Below are positions 9,951-18,110 of a stretch of 64,000 nucleotides of DNA, in pieces. Source of the DNA: Collimonas arenae (GTDB lineage: Bacteria; Pseudomonadota; Gammaproteobacteria; Burkholderiales; Burkholderiaceae_D). The DNA is taken from NCBI RefSeq assembly GCF_000786695.1, contig NZ_CP009962.1:4650001-4714000 (forward strand), written 5' to 3'. Each line of letters begins with the position of its first letter. Positions within the stretch are counted from its first letter, which is position 1. The notes beneath the pieces are model-generated. The model was given only the letters and a program-made list of their open reading frames with translations, did not search any database and was not told the DNA's origin. A program made the position numbers and the translations under genes.

Positions 9951-10130
9951 GAGGCTGTTGCGAACACAGATGGCTAGGCGCGCCGACGAAGACAGTACGA
10001 GCAGTACGGCCAGGAGGGTGTAGCAGGGGTTTCAGACGACATTGTCGTCTGCCTGCGGAACGACCCTGGCTTGCAAGCCAGGGTGCCCCCTGCAAGGGCA
10101 GCAACGCCAGATGTGTTCGCAACAGCCTCT
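9951..10130. mobile_element. Miniature inverted-repeat element, copy A (180 bp)
   Basis: Begins GAGGCTGTTGCGAACACA and ends with the exact reverse complement of those 18 bases. It is flanked by TAA on both sides (9948-9950 and 10131-10133), as expected for an IS5-group target duplication. Inside lie the core CGACGAAGACAGTACGAG, an inverted repeat CAGACGAC-att-GTCGTCTG, and a 22-bp perfect palindrome centred near 10075. It has no coding capacity. Three further copies with the same ends lie at 26050, 58447 and 60695. Confidence 0.85.
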
Positions 10131-10147
10131 AAGACCCTTCATCTCAA

Positions 10148-10237
10148 TAAAAAAGCCGCGCCGGTGTTATGAACTGGACCCCAAAAGTTGGTGCCCAACT
10201 AATTGGGGTCAGTTCAGTTACCTGGCGCGGCTTTTTG
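10148..10237 (-). terminator. pntB terminator, loop interrupted by a 47-bp insertion
   Basis: The arms GCCGCGCCGGT (10155-10165) and ACCTGGCGCGGC (10220-10231) pair, with runs of A and T outside, so it can terminate in both directions. It lies just after the pntB stop on the minus strand. Removing the inserted element restores a normal short-loop hairpin. Confidence 0.75.
10170..10216. mobile_element. 47-bp palindromic mini-element with IS3-like ends
   Basis: Starts TGAACTGGACCCC and ends GGGGTCAGTTCA, and the inner parts AAAAGTTGG and CCAACTAATT also nearly pair around a 3-base centre. It is two IS-type ends joined almost directly. The TG...CA termini and the 4-bp flanking duplication GTTA (10166-10169 and 10217-10220) match the IS3 family. 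It has no coding capacity. Confidence 0.7.
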
Positions 10238-10254
10238 ACAAGAGCGGTCACTAT

Positions 10255-11691
10255 TTAATCAACCGCCTTCACCATATCTTCAATCACCTTCTTGGCGTCG
10301 CCAAACACCATCATGGTCTTGTCCATGTAGAACAACTCGTTGTCGAGTCCGGCATAGCCAGAGGCCATAGAACGCTTATTAACGATCACGGTCTTGGCTT
10401 TATAGACTTCCAGAATAGGCATGCCGGCGATTGATGATTTCGGATCCTTGGCGGCCGGATTGACGACATCGTTGGCGCCCAGCACCAGCACCACGTCGGC
10501 CTGGGCGAATTCACCGTTGATATCCTCCATCTCGAACACTTGATCGTAAGGCACTTCGGCTTCCGCCAACAAGACGTTCATGTGGCCAGGCATGCGTCCC
10601 GCCACCGGGTGGATTGCGTATTTGACGATGACGCCCTTTTGGGTCAGCATCTCAGTCAGTTCCTTCAACGCATGCTGAGCCCGCGCCACAGCCAGGCCAT
10701 AACCAGGCACGATGATGACGGTTTCGGCATTACCCATCAAGAAAGCCGCATCGTCGGCAGAGCCGGATTTGACCGGCCGCTGCTTGTCTCCGCCGTTGGT
10801 CACCGCAGCAGCCGCATCGCCGCCGAAGCCGCCCAGGATGACGTTGAAGAACGAGCGGTTCATGGCTTTGCACATGATGTAAGACAAGATCGCACCGCTG
10901 GAACCAACCAGCGATCCGGCGATGATCAGCATCGAATTATTCAGCGAAAAGCCGATGCCCGCAGCCGCCCAGCCAGAGTAGCTGTTCAGCATCGACACCA
11001 CCACCGGCATATCGGCGCCGCCGATCGGGATGATGATCAGCACGCCGAGGATGAAAGCGATCAGCGCCATCAGGATGAATGGCAGCCAGGTGTTGGTCAG
11101 CACGAAAATAATGCCCAGACCGATCATCGCCACCGCCAGCAGCAGGTTGATGAAATGCTGTCCACGGAAACTCACCGGCGCACCCTGGAACAGACGGAAT
11201 TTATATTTTCCCGACAGCTTGCCGAAAGCGATCACCGAACCGGAGAAGGTAATCGCGCCGACGAAGGTGCCGACGAACAGTTCGATACGGTTGCCGATAG
11301 GCAGCGCCTCGCCATGGGCGGCAATCCCGAAAGCCCAGGGCTCAGACACCGCCGCCACAGCAATACACACCGCCGCCAGACCGATCAGCGAGTGCATCGC
11401 CGCGACCAGTTCCGGCATCTTGGTCATCTCGACACGTTTGGCCAGCATGGCGCCGATGCTACCGCCGACTACCACGCCACCAGTCACCAGCCAGAAACCG
11501 AGACCGGATCCGTGCGATTCCTCTTTCAGCTTGACGATCAGCGCGATTGTGGTCACGACCGCAATCGCCATCCCCGCCATGCCGAATGCGTTGCCACGCC
11601 GCGCCGAAGACGGATGCGACAAGCCCTTGAGCGCCTGAATGAAACAGACCGAGGCGATCAGGTATAACAAGGTCACCAGGTTCATGCTCAT
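10255..11691 (-). CDS. pntB: NAD(P) transhydrogenase subunit beta
   Basis: Membrane and NADP(H)-binding subunit of the proton-translocating transhydrogenase, which makes NADPH from NADH using the proton gradient. The 478-residue protein has about nine membrane helices, then a soluble dIII domain (about residues 300-478). The dIII domain shows VPGYGLAVARAQHAL, IHPVAGRMPGHMNVLLAEA and VLVLGANDVVNP, all typical of the NADP site. Its start overlaps the pntAB stop by 4 bp. The terminal MDKTMMVFGDAKK is a family signature. It is the last gene of the operon pntAA-panD-pntAB-pntB. Confidence 0.96.
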   Translation of the reverse strand: MSMNLVTLLYLIASVCFIQALKGLSHPSSARRGNAFGMAGMAIAVVTTIALIVKLKEESHGSGLGFWLVTGGVVVGGSIGAMLAKRVEMTKMPELVAAMHSLIGLAAVCIAVAAVSEPWAFGIAAHGEALPIGNRIELFVGTFVGAITFSGSVIAFGKLSGKYKFRLFQGAPVSFRGQHFINLLLAVAMIGLGIIFVLTNTWLPFILMALIAFILGVLIIIPIGGADMPVVVSMLNSYSGWAAAGIGFSLNNSMLIIAGSLVGSSGAILSYIMCKAMNRSFFNVILGGFGGDAAAAVTNGGDKQRPVKSGSADDAAFLMGNAETVIIVPGYGLAVARAQHALKELTEMLTQKGVIVKYAIHPVAGRMPGHMNVLLAEAEVPYDQVFEMEDINGEFAQADVVLVLGANDVVNPAAKDPKSSIAGMPILEVYKAKTVIVNKRSMASGYAGLDNELFYMDKTMMVFGDAKKVIEDMVKAVD

Positions 11692-12014
11692 TGCTGGGCT
11701 CCTTCTTTAGCTGCCGGCTTTGCCTTCGGCTCTTTTTTCTTGAACATTTCCAGCATGCGCTGGGTCACCAGGAAGCCGCCGAACACATTGACTGCCGCCA
11801 GCGCCACCGCCAGCGTACCGGCGACCTGGCCGACGACGCCCTCGGTCAGACCGGCCGCCAGCATGGCGCCAATGATGATGATGGCGGAGATGGCGTTGGT
11901 AACCGCCATCAACGGCGTATGCAATGCCGGCGTAACGGTCCAGACCACGTGGTAGCCGACGTAGATCGCCAGTACGAAAATAATCAGGTTAGTGATGGTG
12001 TGCGTGACTTCCAT
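11688..12014 (-). CDS. pntAB: NAD(P) transhydrogenase subunit alpha, membrane part (alpha-2)
   Basis: The 108-residue membrane segment (dII) corresponds to the C-terminal part of the single-chain E. coli PntA, here encoded separately as in many alpha- and betaproteobacteria. About three hydrophobic helices are visible. The motif YHVVWTVTPALHTPLMAVTNAIS (residues about 20-42, of which HTPLMAVTNAIS is the most conserved) is diagnostic, and the C-terminus is a charged Lys-rich tail. It overlaps pntB by 4 bp, implying coupled translation. It is separated from pntAA by panD, which is unusual. Confidence 0.93.
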   Translation of the reverse strand: MEVTHTITNLIIFVLAIYVGYHVVWTVTPALHTPLMAVTNAISAIIIIGAMLAAGLTEGVVGQVAGTLAVALAAVNVFGGFLVTQRMLEMFKKKEPKAKPAAKEGAQQ

Positions 12015-12083
12015 GGTTTCCCCTTGATAGAAGGACTGCGCTGCTGGTTTGGGTAACTAGGCGTGGATCCGATCCAATCCGGC

Positions 12084-12446
12084 TTAGATTTTCTTGAGAC
12101 CGGTAATCCGGTTGTTGTCATCGACAAACACCACTTTCGGCACATAGCCGGCTGCTTCTTCATCCGACAGCGGCGCATAGGTGCAAATGATCAGCAGATC
12201 GCCCAGATGGGCGCAGCGCGCGGCGGCGCCGTTCAGCGAGATTTCGCCGCTGCCGCGTTTGCCGCGGATGGCGTAAGTCGAAAAGCGCTGGCCGTTGTTG
12301 ACGTTGTACAACTCGATTTTTTCAAATTCGCGGATGTCGGCGGCTTCCAGCAGGTCTTCATCGATTCCGCAAGAACCTTCGTAATGGAGGTCGGCCTGGG
12401 TAACGGTTGCGCGATGAATTTTCGCGCGCAGCATGATGCGTTGCAT
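12084..12446 (-). CDS. panD: Aspartate 1-decarboxylase proenzyme PanD
   Basis: Decarboxylates L-aspartate to beta-alanine for pantothenate and CoA synthesis, in the cytoplasm. It is made as a proenzyme that cleaves itself at Gly-Ser to form a pyruvoyl group, and the site is seen as HYEGSCGID near residue 25. Other family segments are [16 protein letters not shown] at the start, [10 protein letters not shown], and [18 protein letters not shown]. The 120-residue length is normal. The ATG at 12446 is chosen because GGAG lies 9 bases upstream, and a TTG at 12461 would begin at that ribosome site. It sits between pntAA (132 bp upstream) and pntAB (69 bp downstream), all on the same strand. Confidence 0.95.
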   Translation of the reverse strand: MQRIMLRAKIHRATVTQADLHYEGSCGIDEDLLEAADIREFEKIELYNVNNGQRFSTYAIRGKRGSGEISLNGAAARCAHLGDLLIICTYAPLSDEEAAGYVPKVVFVDDNNRITGLKKI

Positions 12447-12578
12447 ATCTTGTTTCTCCAATTTACAAAGCTTCCGGCCGCAGCCGGAGCCTTTTACAGC
12501 TATTAATTAAAAATTAAAACGGTACTGATGCAAGCGGCCCAGTAGGGGCAGCCTGCGCGTGTAACCTGCTTGCTTCAC

Positions 12579-13694
12579 CTATTTGCGCAGTACTTCACCC
12601 GCACTGCACAATAAAGTGGCCGCCACTATATCGTCTTCACGATTTATGACAAGCCCGCCTTCGGCATTGATGATCAGCTTGAGGAAATCCAGCAGGTTGC
12701 GTGCATACAACGCCGAGGCGTCGGCCGCCACCAGCGCCGCCAGATTGCCTTCGCCGATAATGTGGACGCCGTGCTTGATGACCGTCTTGCCGCTTTCCGA
12801 CAAAGGACAGTTACCGCCCTGGTCGACCGCCATATCCAGGATCACCGAGCCTGGCTTCATGGCCTTGACCGTATCTTCGCTGATCAGCACCGGCGCCTTA
12901 CGGCCAGGTATCAGGGCGGTGGTGATAATGATGTCGGCCTGCTTGGCGCGCTCGTGCACCAGCTCAGCCTGACGCCGCATCCAGTCGGCCGGCATCGACC
13001 GCGCATAGCCGCCGACGCCCTGGGCAATTTCGCGCTCTTCATCGGTGATGAACGGTACATCGAGGAATTTCGCGCCCAGCGATTCGATCTGTTCTTTAAC
13101 TGCAGGCCGAACATCGGATGCTTCGATGACCGCGCCAAGGCGTTTGGCGGTGGCAATCGCCTGCAAACCGGCAACGCCGGCCCCCATGATCAGCATGCGC
13201 GCCGCCTTGACGGTGCCGGCTGCCGTCATCAGCATCGGCATGAAGCGTTGGTAGGTATTGGCCGCCATCAGGACCGCTTTGTAGCCGGCGATATTCGCTT
13301 GCGACGACAGCACATCCATCGATTGCGCGCGCGAAGTGCGCGGCGCAGCTTCCAACGAAAACGCAGTCAGGCCATGGCTTGCCATAACAGCAATATTGTC
13401 GGCATCAAAAGGATTCAGCATGCCGACCACCACTGTGCCGCTTTTCAGCAGAGGCAATTCTTCGGCGCTGGGAGCACGCACCTTGAGTACGGTTTCCATG
13501 CCGAAGGCGGCAGCGGCATTGACTACCTCGGCGCCTGCTGCAGCGTAGGCTTCATCGGTAATGCTGGATGAAATACCTGCACCGGACTGCACCACCACCT
13601 GATGCTTGGCTGTTACCAGCTTCTTGACTATCTCTGGAGTCGCTGCAACCCGGGTTTCGCCAGGCCGCGTTTCGGCGGGTATGCCGATTTTCAT
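12579..13694 (-). CDS. pntAA: NAD(P) transhydrogenase subunit alpha, NAD-binding part (alpha-1)
   Basis: The 371-residue soluble dI subunit binds NAD(H) on the cytoplasmic face of the transhydrogenase. It shows the alanine-dehydrogenase/PNT N-terminal domain (MKIGIPAETRPGETRVAATP), a Rossmann motif MGAGVAGLQAIATAKRLGA near residue 170, and RKAPVLISEDTVKAMKPGSVILD near residue 270. The length matches split-alpha enzymes. A GGGAG ribosome site lies 7 bases before the ATG. It is the first gene of a minus-strand operon that also carries panD, pntAB and pntB. Confidence 0.95.
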   Translation of the reverse strand: MKIGIPAETRPGETRVAATPEIVKKLVTAKHQVVVQSGAGISSSITDEAYAAAGAEVVNAAAAFGMETVLKVRAPSAEELPLLKSGTVVVGMLNPFDADNIAVMASHGLTAFSLEAAPRTSRAQSMDVLSSQANIAGYKAVLMAANTYQRFMPMLMTAAGTVKAARMLIMGAGVAGLQAIATAKRLGAVIEASDVRPAVKEQIESLGAKFLDVPFITDEEREIAQGVGGYARSMPADWMRRQAELVHERAKQADIIITTALIPGRKAPVLISEDTVKAMKPGSVILDMAVDQGGNCPLSESGKTVIKHGVHIIGEGNLAALVAADASALYARNLLDFLKLIINAEGGLVINREDDIVAATLLCSAGEVLRK

Positions 13695-13804
13695 GGTCTT
13701 CTCCCACTATGTTAAGAATTCTTTGCTCTGGATCATCCGTACCGCTCGCCGCCTGACAGTCCATGCCAGACGACTGCTCAATCCGGTCCAATTAGCCGTA
13801 TGGA

Positions 13805-13834
13805 ATCTTACACGGAAAAATTGCAGCCAAACAA
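13805..13834 (-). promoter_or_regulatory. Candidate sigma-70 promoter for pntAA operon
   Basis: On the minus strand, TTGTTT (13834-13829) and TAAGAT (13810-13805) are separated by 18 bases, about 110 bp before the pntAA start. The rest of the 301-bp divergent gap to the NUDIX gene shows no gene. On the plus strand, TTGAAA at 13949 is followed by an AT-rich stretch and may serve the NUDIX gene. Confidence 0.4.
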
Positions 13835-13995
13835 TCTGAGTCTTGATGTAGGTTATTTATCCTAAAATTAGTACTTTGTTGCAATTCTGGCTAGAATCCC
13901 ATTCGCCCGGCTGTCCGAAGGCGTCATCCCTGTCTGACTCACTTCTCATTGAAAACCGGCAGGCAAGTTAAAATATCGGATTAACCGAGGAATTT

Positions 13996-14484
13996 ATGAC
14001 TGACGTTTGGAAACCCTCCGTCACTGTCGCCGCCATCATCGAGCGCGACGGCCGCTTCTTGCTGATAGAAGAAGCAACCAGCGACGGCATCCGCATCAAC
14101 CAGCCAGCCGGCCATCTCGATCCCAACGAGTCGCTGCTGCAGGCGGTCGCGCGCGAAACGCTGGAAGAAACAGCACACGAATTCACTCCCACCGCACTGG
14201 TCGGCATGTATATGGCGCGTTATGTCTCGGCCCGTACCGGCAAAGCGGTCACTTACTTACGCTTCGCCTTCTGCGGCGATCTGGGCGTCCAGCATGACCA
14301 GCCGCTGGATCATGGCATTTTGCGCACCTTGTGGATGTCGCGCGACGAAATGGCAGCCTGCGCCGAACGCCACCGCAGTCCGCAAGTGTTGTTGTGCGTT
14401 GACGACTACCTGCGCGGCCAGCGTGCGCCTTTGTCCATGGTGAATACCCACCCGAGCGCCTATGGAGTGGAACATGTCGACTAA
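13996..14484 (+). CDS. nudJ: NUDIX hydrolase, NudJ-like
   Basis: The 162-residue cytoplasmic pyrophosphohydrolase carries the NUDIX box as [20 protein letters not shown] with TAHEF (residues about 33-58), complete with the REtxEE metal-binding glutamates. E. coli NudJ acts on nucleoside di- and triphosphates and thiamine pyrophosphate, and its gene lies immediately upstream of mnmA there, as here. The CDS overlaps the start of mnmA by 11 bp. Ribosome site GAGGA lies before the ATG. Substrate assignment rests on family and neighbourhood. Confidence 0.88.
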   Translation: MTDVWKPSVTVAAIIERDGRFLLIEEATSDGIRINQPAGHLDPNESLLQAVARETLEETAHEFTPTALVGMYMARYVSARTGKAVTYLRFAFCGDLGVQHDQPLDHGILRTLWMSRDEMAACAERHRSPQVLLCVDDYLRGQRAPLSMVNTHPSAYGVEHVD

Positions 14485-15595
14485 AAAACGCGTGGTGATC
14501 GGCATGTCTGGCGGCGTCGACTCATCGGTTGCAGCCTGGATGCTGAAGCAGCAAGGCTATGAAGTGATCGGCCTGTTCATGAAGAACTGGGAAGACGACG
14601 ACGATTCCGAGTACTGCTCCACCCGCCAGGACTGGATCGATGCTGTCAGCGTGGCGGACGTGATTGGCGTCGACATCGAAGCCGTGAATTTTGCAGCAGA
14701 GTACAAAGATCGGGTGTTCGCCGAATTTCTGCGCGAGTACCAAGCCGGGCGCACGCCCAACCCGGACGTGCTGTGCAATGCAGAAATCAAGTTCAAAGCC
14801 TTCCTCGACCACGCCATGAAACTCGGCGCCGACCTGATCGCCACCGGCCATTACGCCCGCGTGCGGCAGGCCCCGTCCGATCCCGGCCGTTTCGAATTGC
14901 TGAAAGCGGTCGACGCCAGCAAGGACCAGAGTTACTTCCTGCATCGCCTGAACCAGGCGCAATTGTCGAAAACATTGTTTCCGCTGGGTGAAATCGAGAA
15001 AACAGAAGTGCGCAAGATCGCCGAGCAGATCCAGCTGCCGAACGCCAAGAAGAAAGATTCCACCGGCATCTGCTTCATCGGCGAGCGACCGTTCCGCGAA
15101 TTCCTGAACCGTTACCTTTCCTACAAACCAGGACCGATGAAAACGTCCGATGGCGACGTGGTGGGTGAACATGTCGGCCTGAGTTTCTATACGCTGGGGC
15201 AGCGCAAGGGCATCGGCCTTGGCGGCATGAAATCGCACAAGAATGCCGGCGGCGACAGCGATCCCTGGTATGTAGCGCGCAAGGATGTGGAAAACAACAC
15301 TTTGTACATCGTGCAGGGACACGCCCATCCGTGGCTGCTGTCATCGACCTTGCAAGCCGGCCAACTCAGCTGGGTTGCGGGCGCCGCGCCGCAGACCAGC
15401 CACTTGTCGGCCAAGACGCGCTACCGGCAAGCCGATATGGCTTGTGTGTTTGGCAGCCTGCAAGTCGAGACCGCCGAAAATTTCAAGCTCCAGTTCACGG
15501 ATCCGCAATGGGCCGTGACGCCGGGTCAGTCCGCCGTGCTGTATGACGGCGATGTGTGCCTCGGCGGCGGCATCATCGAGTCGTCCGGCAGCTAA
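14474..15595 (+). CDS. mnmA: tRNA-specific 2-thiouridylase MnmA
   Basis: Forms 2-thiouridine at wobble U34 of Lys, Glu and Gln tRNAs, using sulfur relayed by a TusE-type carrier. The 373-residue enzyme has the PP-loop [15 protein letters not shown] near residue 10. Its two catalytic cysteines lie in [12 protein letters not shown] (about 105) and [10 protein letters not shown] (about 200), and the C-terminal barrel contains the [12 protein letters not shown] strand. The ATG at 14474 follows GGAG by 6 bases and is preferred to the in-frame ATG at 14462. It overlaps nudJ. Confidence 0.97.
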   Translation: MSTKKRVVIGMSGGVDSSVAAWMLKQQGYEVIGLFMKNWEDDDDSEYCSTRQDWIDAVSVADVIGVDIEAVNFAAEYKDRVFAEFLREYQAGRTPNPDVLCNAEIKFKAFLDHAMKLGADLIATGHYARVRQAPSDPGRFELLKAVDASKDQSYFLHRLNQAQLSKTLFPLGEIEKTEVRKIAEQIQLPNAKKKDSTGICFIGERPFREFLNRYLSYKPGPMKTSDGDVVGEHVGLSFYTLGQRKGIGLGGMKSHKNAGGDSDPWYVARKDVENNTLYIVQGHAHPWLLSSTLQAGQLSWVAGAAPQTSHLSAKTRYRQADMACVFGSLQVETAENFKLQFTDPQWAVTPGQSAVLYDGDVCLGGGIIESSGS

Positions 15596-15617
15596 GGCCG
15601 GATAAGTACTCCGCAAC

Positions 15618-15650
15618 ACCGGTTTTACATCTTCATGGCGTAAAACCGGT
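15618..15650. terminator. Hairpin after mnmA
   Basis: An 11-bp perfect stem ACCGGTTTTAC / GTAAAACCGGT with an 11-base loop lies 22 bp after the mnmA stop. No clear T-run follows, so the terminator role is inferred from position. The rest of the 374-bp gap to the next gene holds only an AT-rich stretch around 15730-15780. Confidence 0.5.
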
Positions 15651-15969
15651 CATTTCTACCGTTCTGAGCCGTTCTGGCCAGATCAGACAAATCCAAAATT
15701 TTACCCAAACACACTATGTCGTTCAATTGCAACAATAAGTTCCTGCATATTATTGCTGATTACGGAATAGTTAATTTCCATCAATGCCATTTATTGTTAT
15801 TCCTGAAGCCTCTACACTGAGCTTCATCGATGGGCGCAACACACAAGCAAGCAGCACTGAATCAGCAACGCAAGTGCGCCGCTCACCGAGGCAGGACCCG
15901 ACGGGCTACAGATACAAATGCCTGTTCCGCCGAGCCCGGTGCTATCTATCAATTTCTTGGAGAAAAAAA

Positions 15970-16242
15970 ATGAATGCCAAACAACTTATCGCTGGTCTCG
16001 CCGTTTTAGCCGCCGCCAGCAGCGCTTTTGCCGTTACACCATACCCACCTGAAACACCATTCGTCTCCACCAAGTCGCGTGCAGACGTCCAGGCTGAAGT
16101 AGCACAAGCCCAAAAAGACGGCACGCTGAACCAGGCACGCAGCGAATACCCCGTAGTTGCAGCTGCCGGCAAACAAGTTACCCGTGCTGAAGTGGTGAGC
16201 CAGATCAGCAAGACAGATCCATCGGTCTACAACGGCAACTAA
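15970..16242 (+). CDS. DUF4148 family small exported protein
   Basis: The 90-residue precursor has a clear signal peptide (MNAKQLIAGLAVLAAASSAFA). The mature part is about 69 residues with the DUF4148 pattern: TKSRADVQAEVAQAQKDGTLN followed by RSEYPVV and a final SKTDPSVYNGN. These proteins are abundant in Burkholderiales and periplasmic. No biochemical role is established. An AGAAAAAAA stretch with GGAG precedes the ATG, and upstream in-frame starts would remove the signal peptide. It is monocistronic, closed by a strong terminator. Confidence 0.85.
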   Translation: MNAKQLIAGLAVLAAASSAFAVTPYPPETPFVSTKSRADVQAEVAQAQKDGTLNQARSEYPVVAAAGKQVTRAEVVSQISKTDPSVYNGN

Positions 16243-16288
16243 GCTGTAAAAGACAAAGCGATACTGATTCCGCAATTTAAAGAATCAC

Positions 16289-16317
16289 GCAAAACGCCAG
16301 CAATGCTGGCGTTTTGC
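16289..16317 (+). terminator. Terminator-like hairpin after the DUF4148 gene
   Basis: The two 14-base arms GCAAAACGCCAGCA and TGCTGGCGTTTTGC pair perfectly around a single base, 46 bp after the stop. The A/T-rich outer ends give it a terminator character in both directions. Confidence 0.75.
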
Positions 16318-16415
16318 TATTATTCAGCCATAGTGTTTTGCACCATGACTGCCGGCTGACATAAGCGCCATATAGCGCCCTATCGTTCTCTATCGCGCCA
16401 ACAGAGCATTACTTT

Positions 16416-16521
16416 CAGGACTTACGCAAAATCGTTCTGGCAAGACGCATCGACGAAGACAGTACGAGAATTGTACGGCTAGGAGATGCAACGCAGTCAG
16501 GGCGGTTTTGCGTAAGTCCTG
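16416..16521. mobile_element. Miniature inverted-repeat element, copy E (106 bp, different ends)
   Basis: The ends are CAGGACTTACGCAAAA and its exact reverse complement, 16 bp each. The interior contains CGACGAAGACAGTACGAG and GTACGGCTAGGAG, the same core found in copies A, B and C, although the terminal repeats are unrelated to theirs. It has no coding capacity. It fills most of the 320-bp gap between the DUF4148 gene and the efflux operon. Confidence 0.75.
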
Positions 16522-16562
16522 ACTCTCAGACCTCTTTCGTTGTTACACTATTTCAGGTCACC

Positions 16563-18098
16563 ATGCGGTTATCTTCCCTTCCCAAGTCTCCCCTTTCAAC
16601 CAGCCTGTTGCTGACCTGCTCGCTGGCCATGTTGCTCAGTGGCTGCGCCGATTTCTCAGGTATTTCCCCGCAATCGAAATTATCGGATGGCAGCGCGCTG
16701 GCCGCCGGTTCTGCGCTCAGCAAGATTGGCAACGCTGCGTGGCCGACCAGCGCCTGGTGGGAAAATTATCGCGATCCACAACTCAATGCGCTAGTGCAAC
16801 AAGCAGTAGCCGATAGCCCCAGCTTGAAAATCGCCCAAGCCCGCATCCGCCAGGCATCTGCACTGGCAGGCGTGTCCCGCGCAGCAACCTTGCCTAAGGT
16901 TGGCCTTGAAGCCAGCAGTACGCGCGGCCTGTATTCGGAGGAATACATCTTCCCGCCGCCGCTGGGTGGCAGCTGGAACTGGGATAATGAAATCACCGTC
17001 AAGGCCAGCTATGACCTCGACCTGTGGGACAAGGACCGCAGTGCGCTCGAATCGGCGCTCGATACAGTCCACGTCAGCGCCGCCGAAGCCCGTAGCGCCC
17101 AGTTAAACCTGGAAGTAGCGGTGGTGCGCGGCTATCTGCAACTGGCGACCCAGTTCGCACTGCGCGACGTCGCCAGTGCGACGCTGACGCAACAGACTTC
17201 CATCGCCAATATCGCTCAGCGCAAGCTGAACGCCGGTCTTGGCACGCGACTGGAAGTCAGCCAGGCAGAAGCTGCATTGCCTGATGCGCGCAGCAACATC
17301 GAAAGAATCGACGAGAACATCGCTCTGCTGCGCAACCAGATTGCCGCCCTGAGCGGTAAAGGCCCTGGCAGCGGCGAGGCGATTCAACGCCCCGTGCTGG
17401 CTGCGACGCTGAACGCTGCCATCGATGGCACTGGCAGCCGCGGCAACGCGCAATTGCCGGTCGCCCTGCCTGACAACGTGCCGGCCCACCTGATCGGCCG
17501 TCGCCCGGATGTGATCGCGCAACGCTGGCGGGTCGAAGCGATGAGCAAGAATATCGACGTCGCCAAGGCCGCCTTCTATCCGGATATCAATATCTCCGCC
17601 TTTATCGGCCTGCAAGCACTCGGCTTCACCAATTTCCTGAGCGCCTCTTCCGGCGTGCGCGGCGCCGGTCCTGCGATTTCGCTGCCGATTTTTGAAGGCG
17701 GCCGCTTGCGCGCCAACCTCGGCGCTCAGACCGCCGCACTCGACGGCGCAATTGAAAGTTATAACAACACCTTGGTGCAAGCCTTGCAAAGCGTGGCCGA
17801 CCAGATCGTCAAGCTGAAATCGGAACAGCAGCAACGCGTACAGTCGGAACAGGCGCTGGCGCTATCGAAGAAATCCTACGAGCTCGCCAAGCGCGGCTAC
17901 CAAGCCGGCCTGACCGCCAACATCAACGTCATCCAGACCCAGCTGGTGCTGCTGCAGCAACAACTGCGCGTAGCGCAAATCCGCGCCAGCTATCTGGATA
18001 GCTGGGCGCAACTGATGCAGGCACTGGGTGGCGGCCTGGGCGACGATCTGCCGCTGCCTGGCGCGACGGAAAACGCCGCCGTGGCCGCAGAAAAATAA
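16563..18098 (+). CDS. Outer-membrane efflux lipoprotein, NodT/OprM family
   Basis: Forms the outer-membrane and periplasmic channel of a tripartite efflux pump. The 511-residue product has a lipoprotein signal ending LLSGC near residue 28. A typical opening follows, with WWENYRDPQLNALVQQA, then two OEP repeats of long coiled-coil helices and beta strands (RRPDVIAQRWRVEA near 320; AKRGYQAGLTANINVIQTQ near 450). It starts an operon with an AaeB-like permease 12 bp downstream, then AaeX and AaeA homologues. E. coli aaeXAB has no dedicated channel gene, so this operon is self-sufficient. Confidence 0.92.
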   Translation: MRLSSLPKSPLSTSLLLTCSLAMLLSGCADFSGISPQSKLSDGSALAAGSALSKIGNAAWPTSAWWENYRDPQLNALVQQAVADSPSLKIAQARIRQASALAGVSRAATLPKVGLEASSTRGLYSEEYIFPPPLGGSWNWDNEITVKASYDLDLWDKDRSALESALDTVHVSAAEARSAQLNLEVAVVRGYLQLATQFALRDVASATLTQQTSIANIAQRKLNAGLGTRLEVSQAEAALPDARSNIERIDENIALLRNQIAALSGKGPGSGEAIQRPVLAATLNAAIDGTGSRGNAQLPVALPDNVPAHLIGRRPDVIAQRWRVEAMSKNIDVAKAAFYPDINISAFIGLQALGFTNFLSASSGVRGAGPAISLPIFEGGRLRANLGAQTAALDGAIESYNNTLVQALQSVADQIVKLKSEQQQRVQSEQALALSKKSYELAKRGYQAGLTANINVIQTQLVLLQQQLRVAQIRASYLDSWAQLMQALGGGLGDDLPLPGATENAAVAAEK

Positions 18099-18110
18099 AC
18101 GGCCACCATC

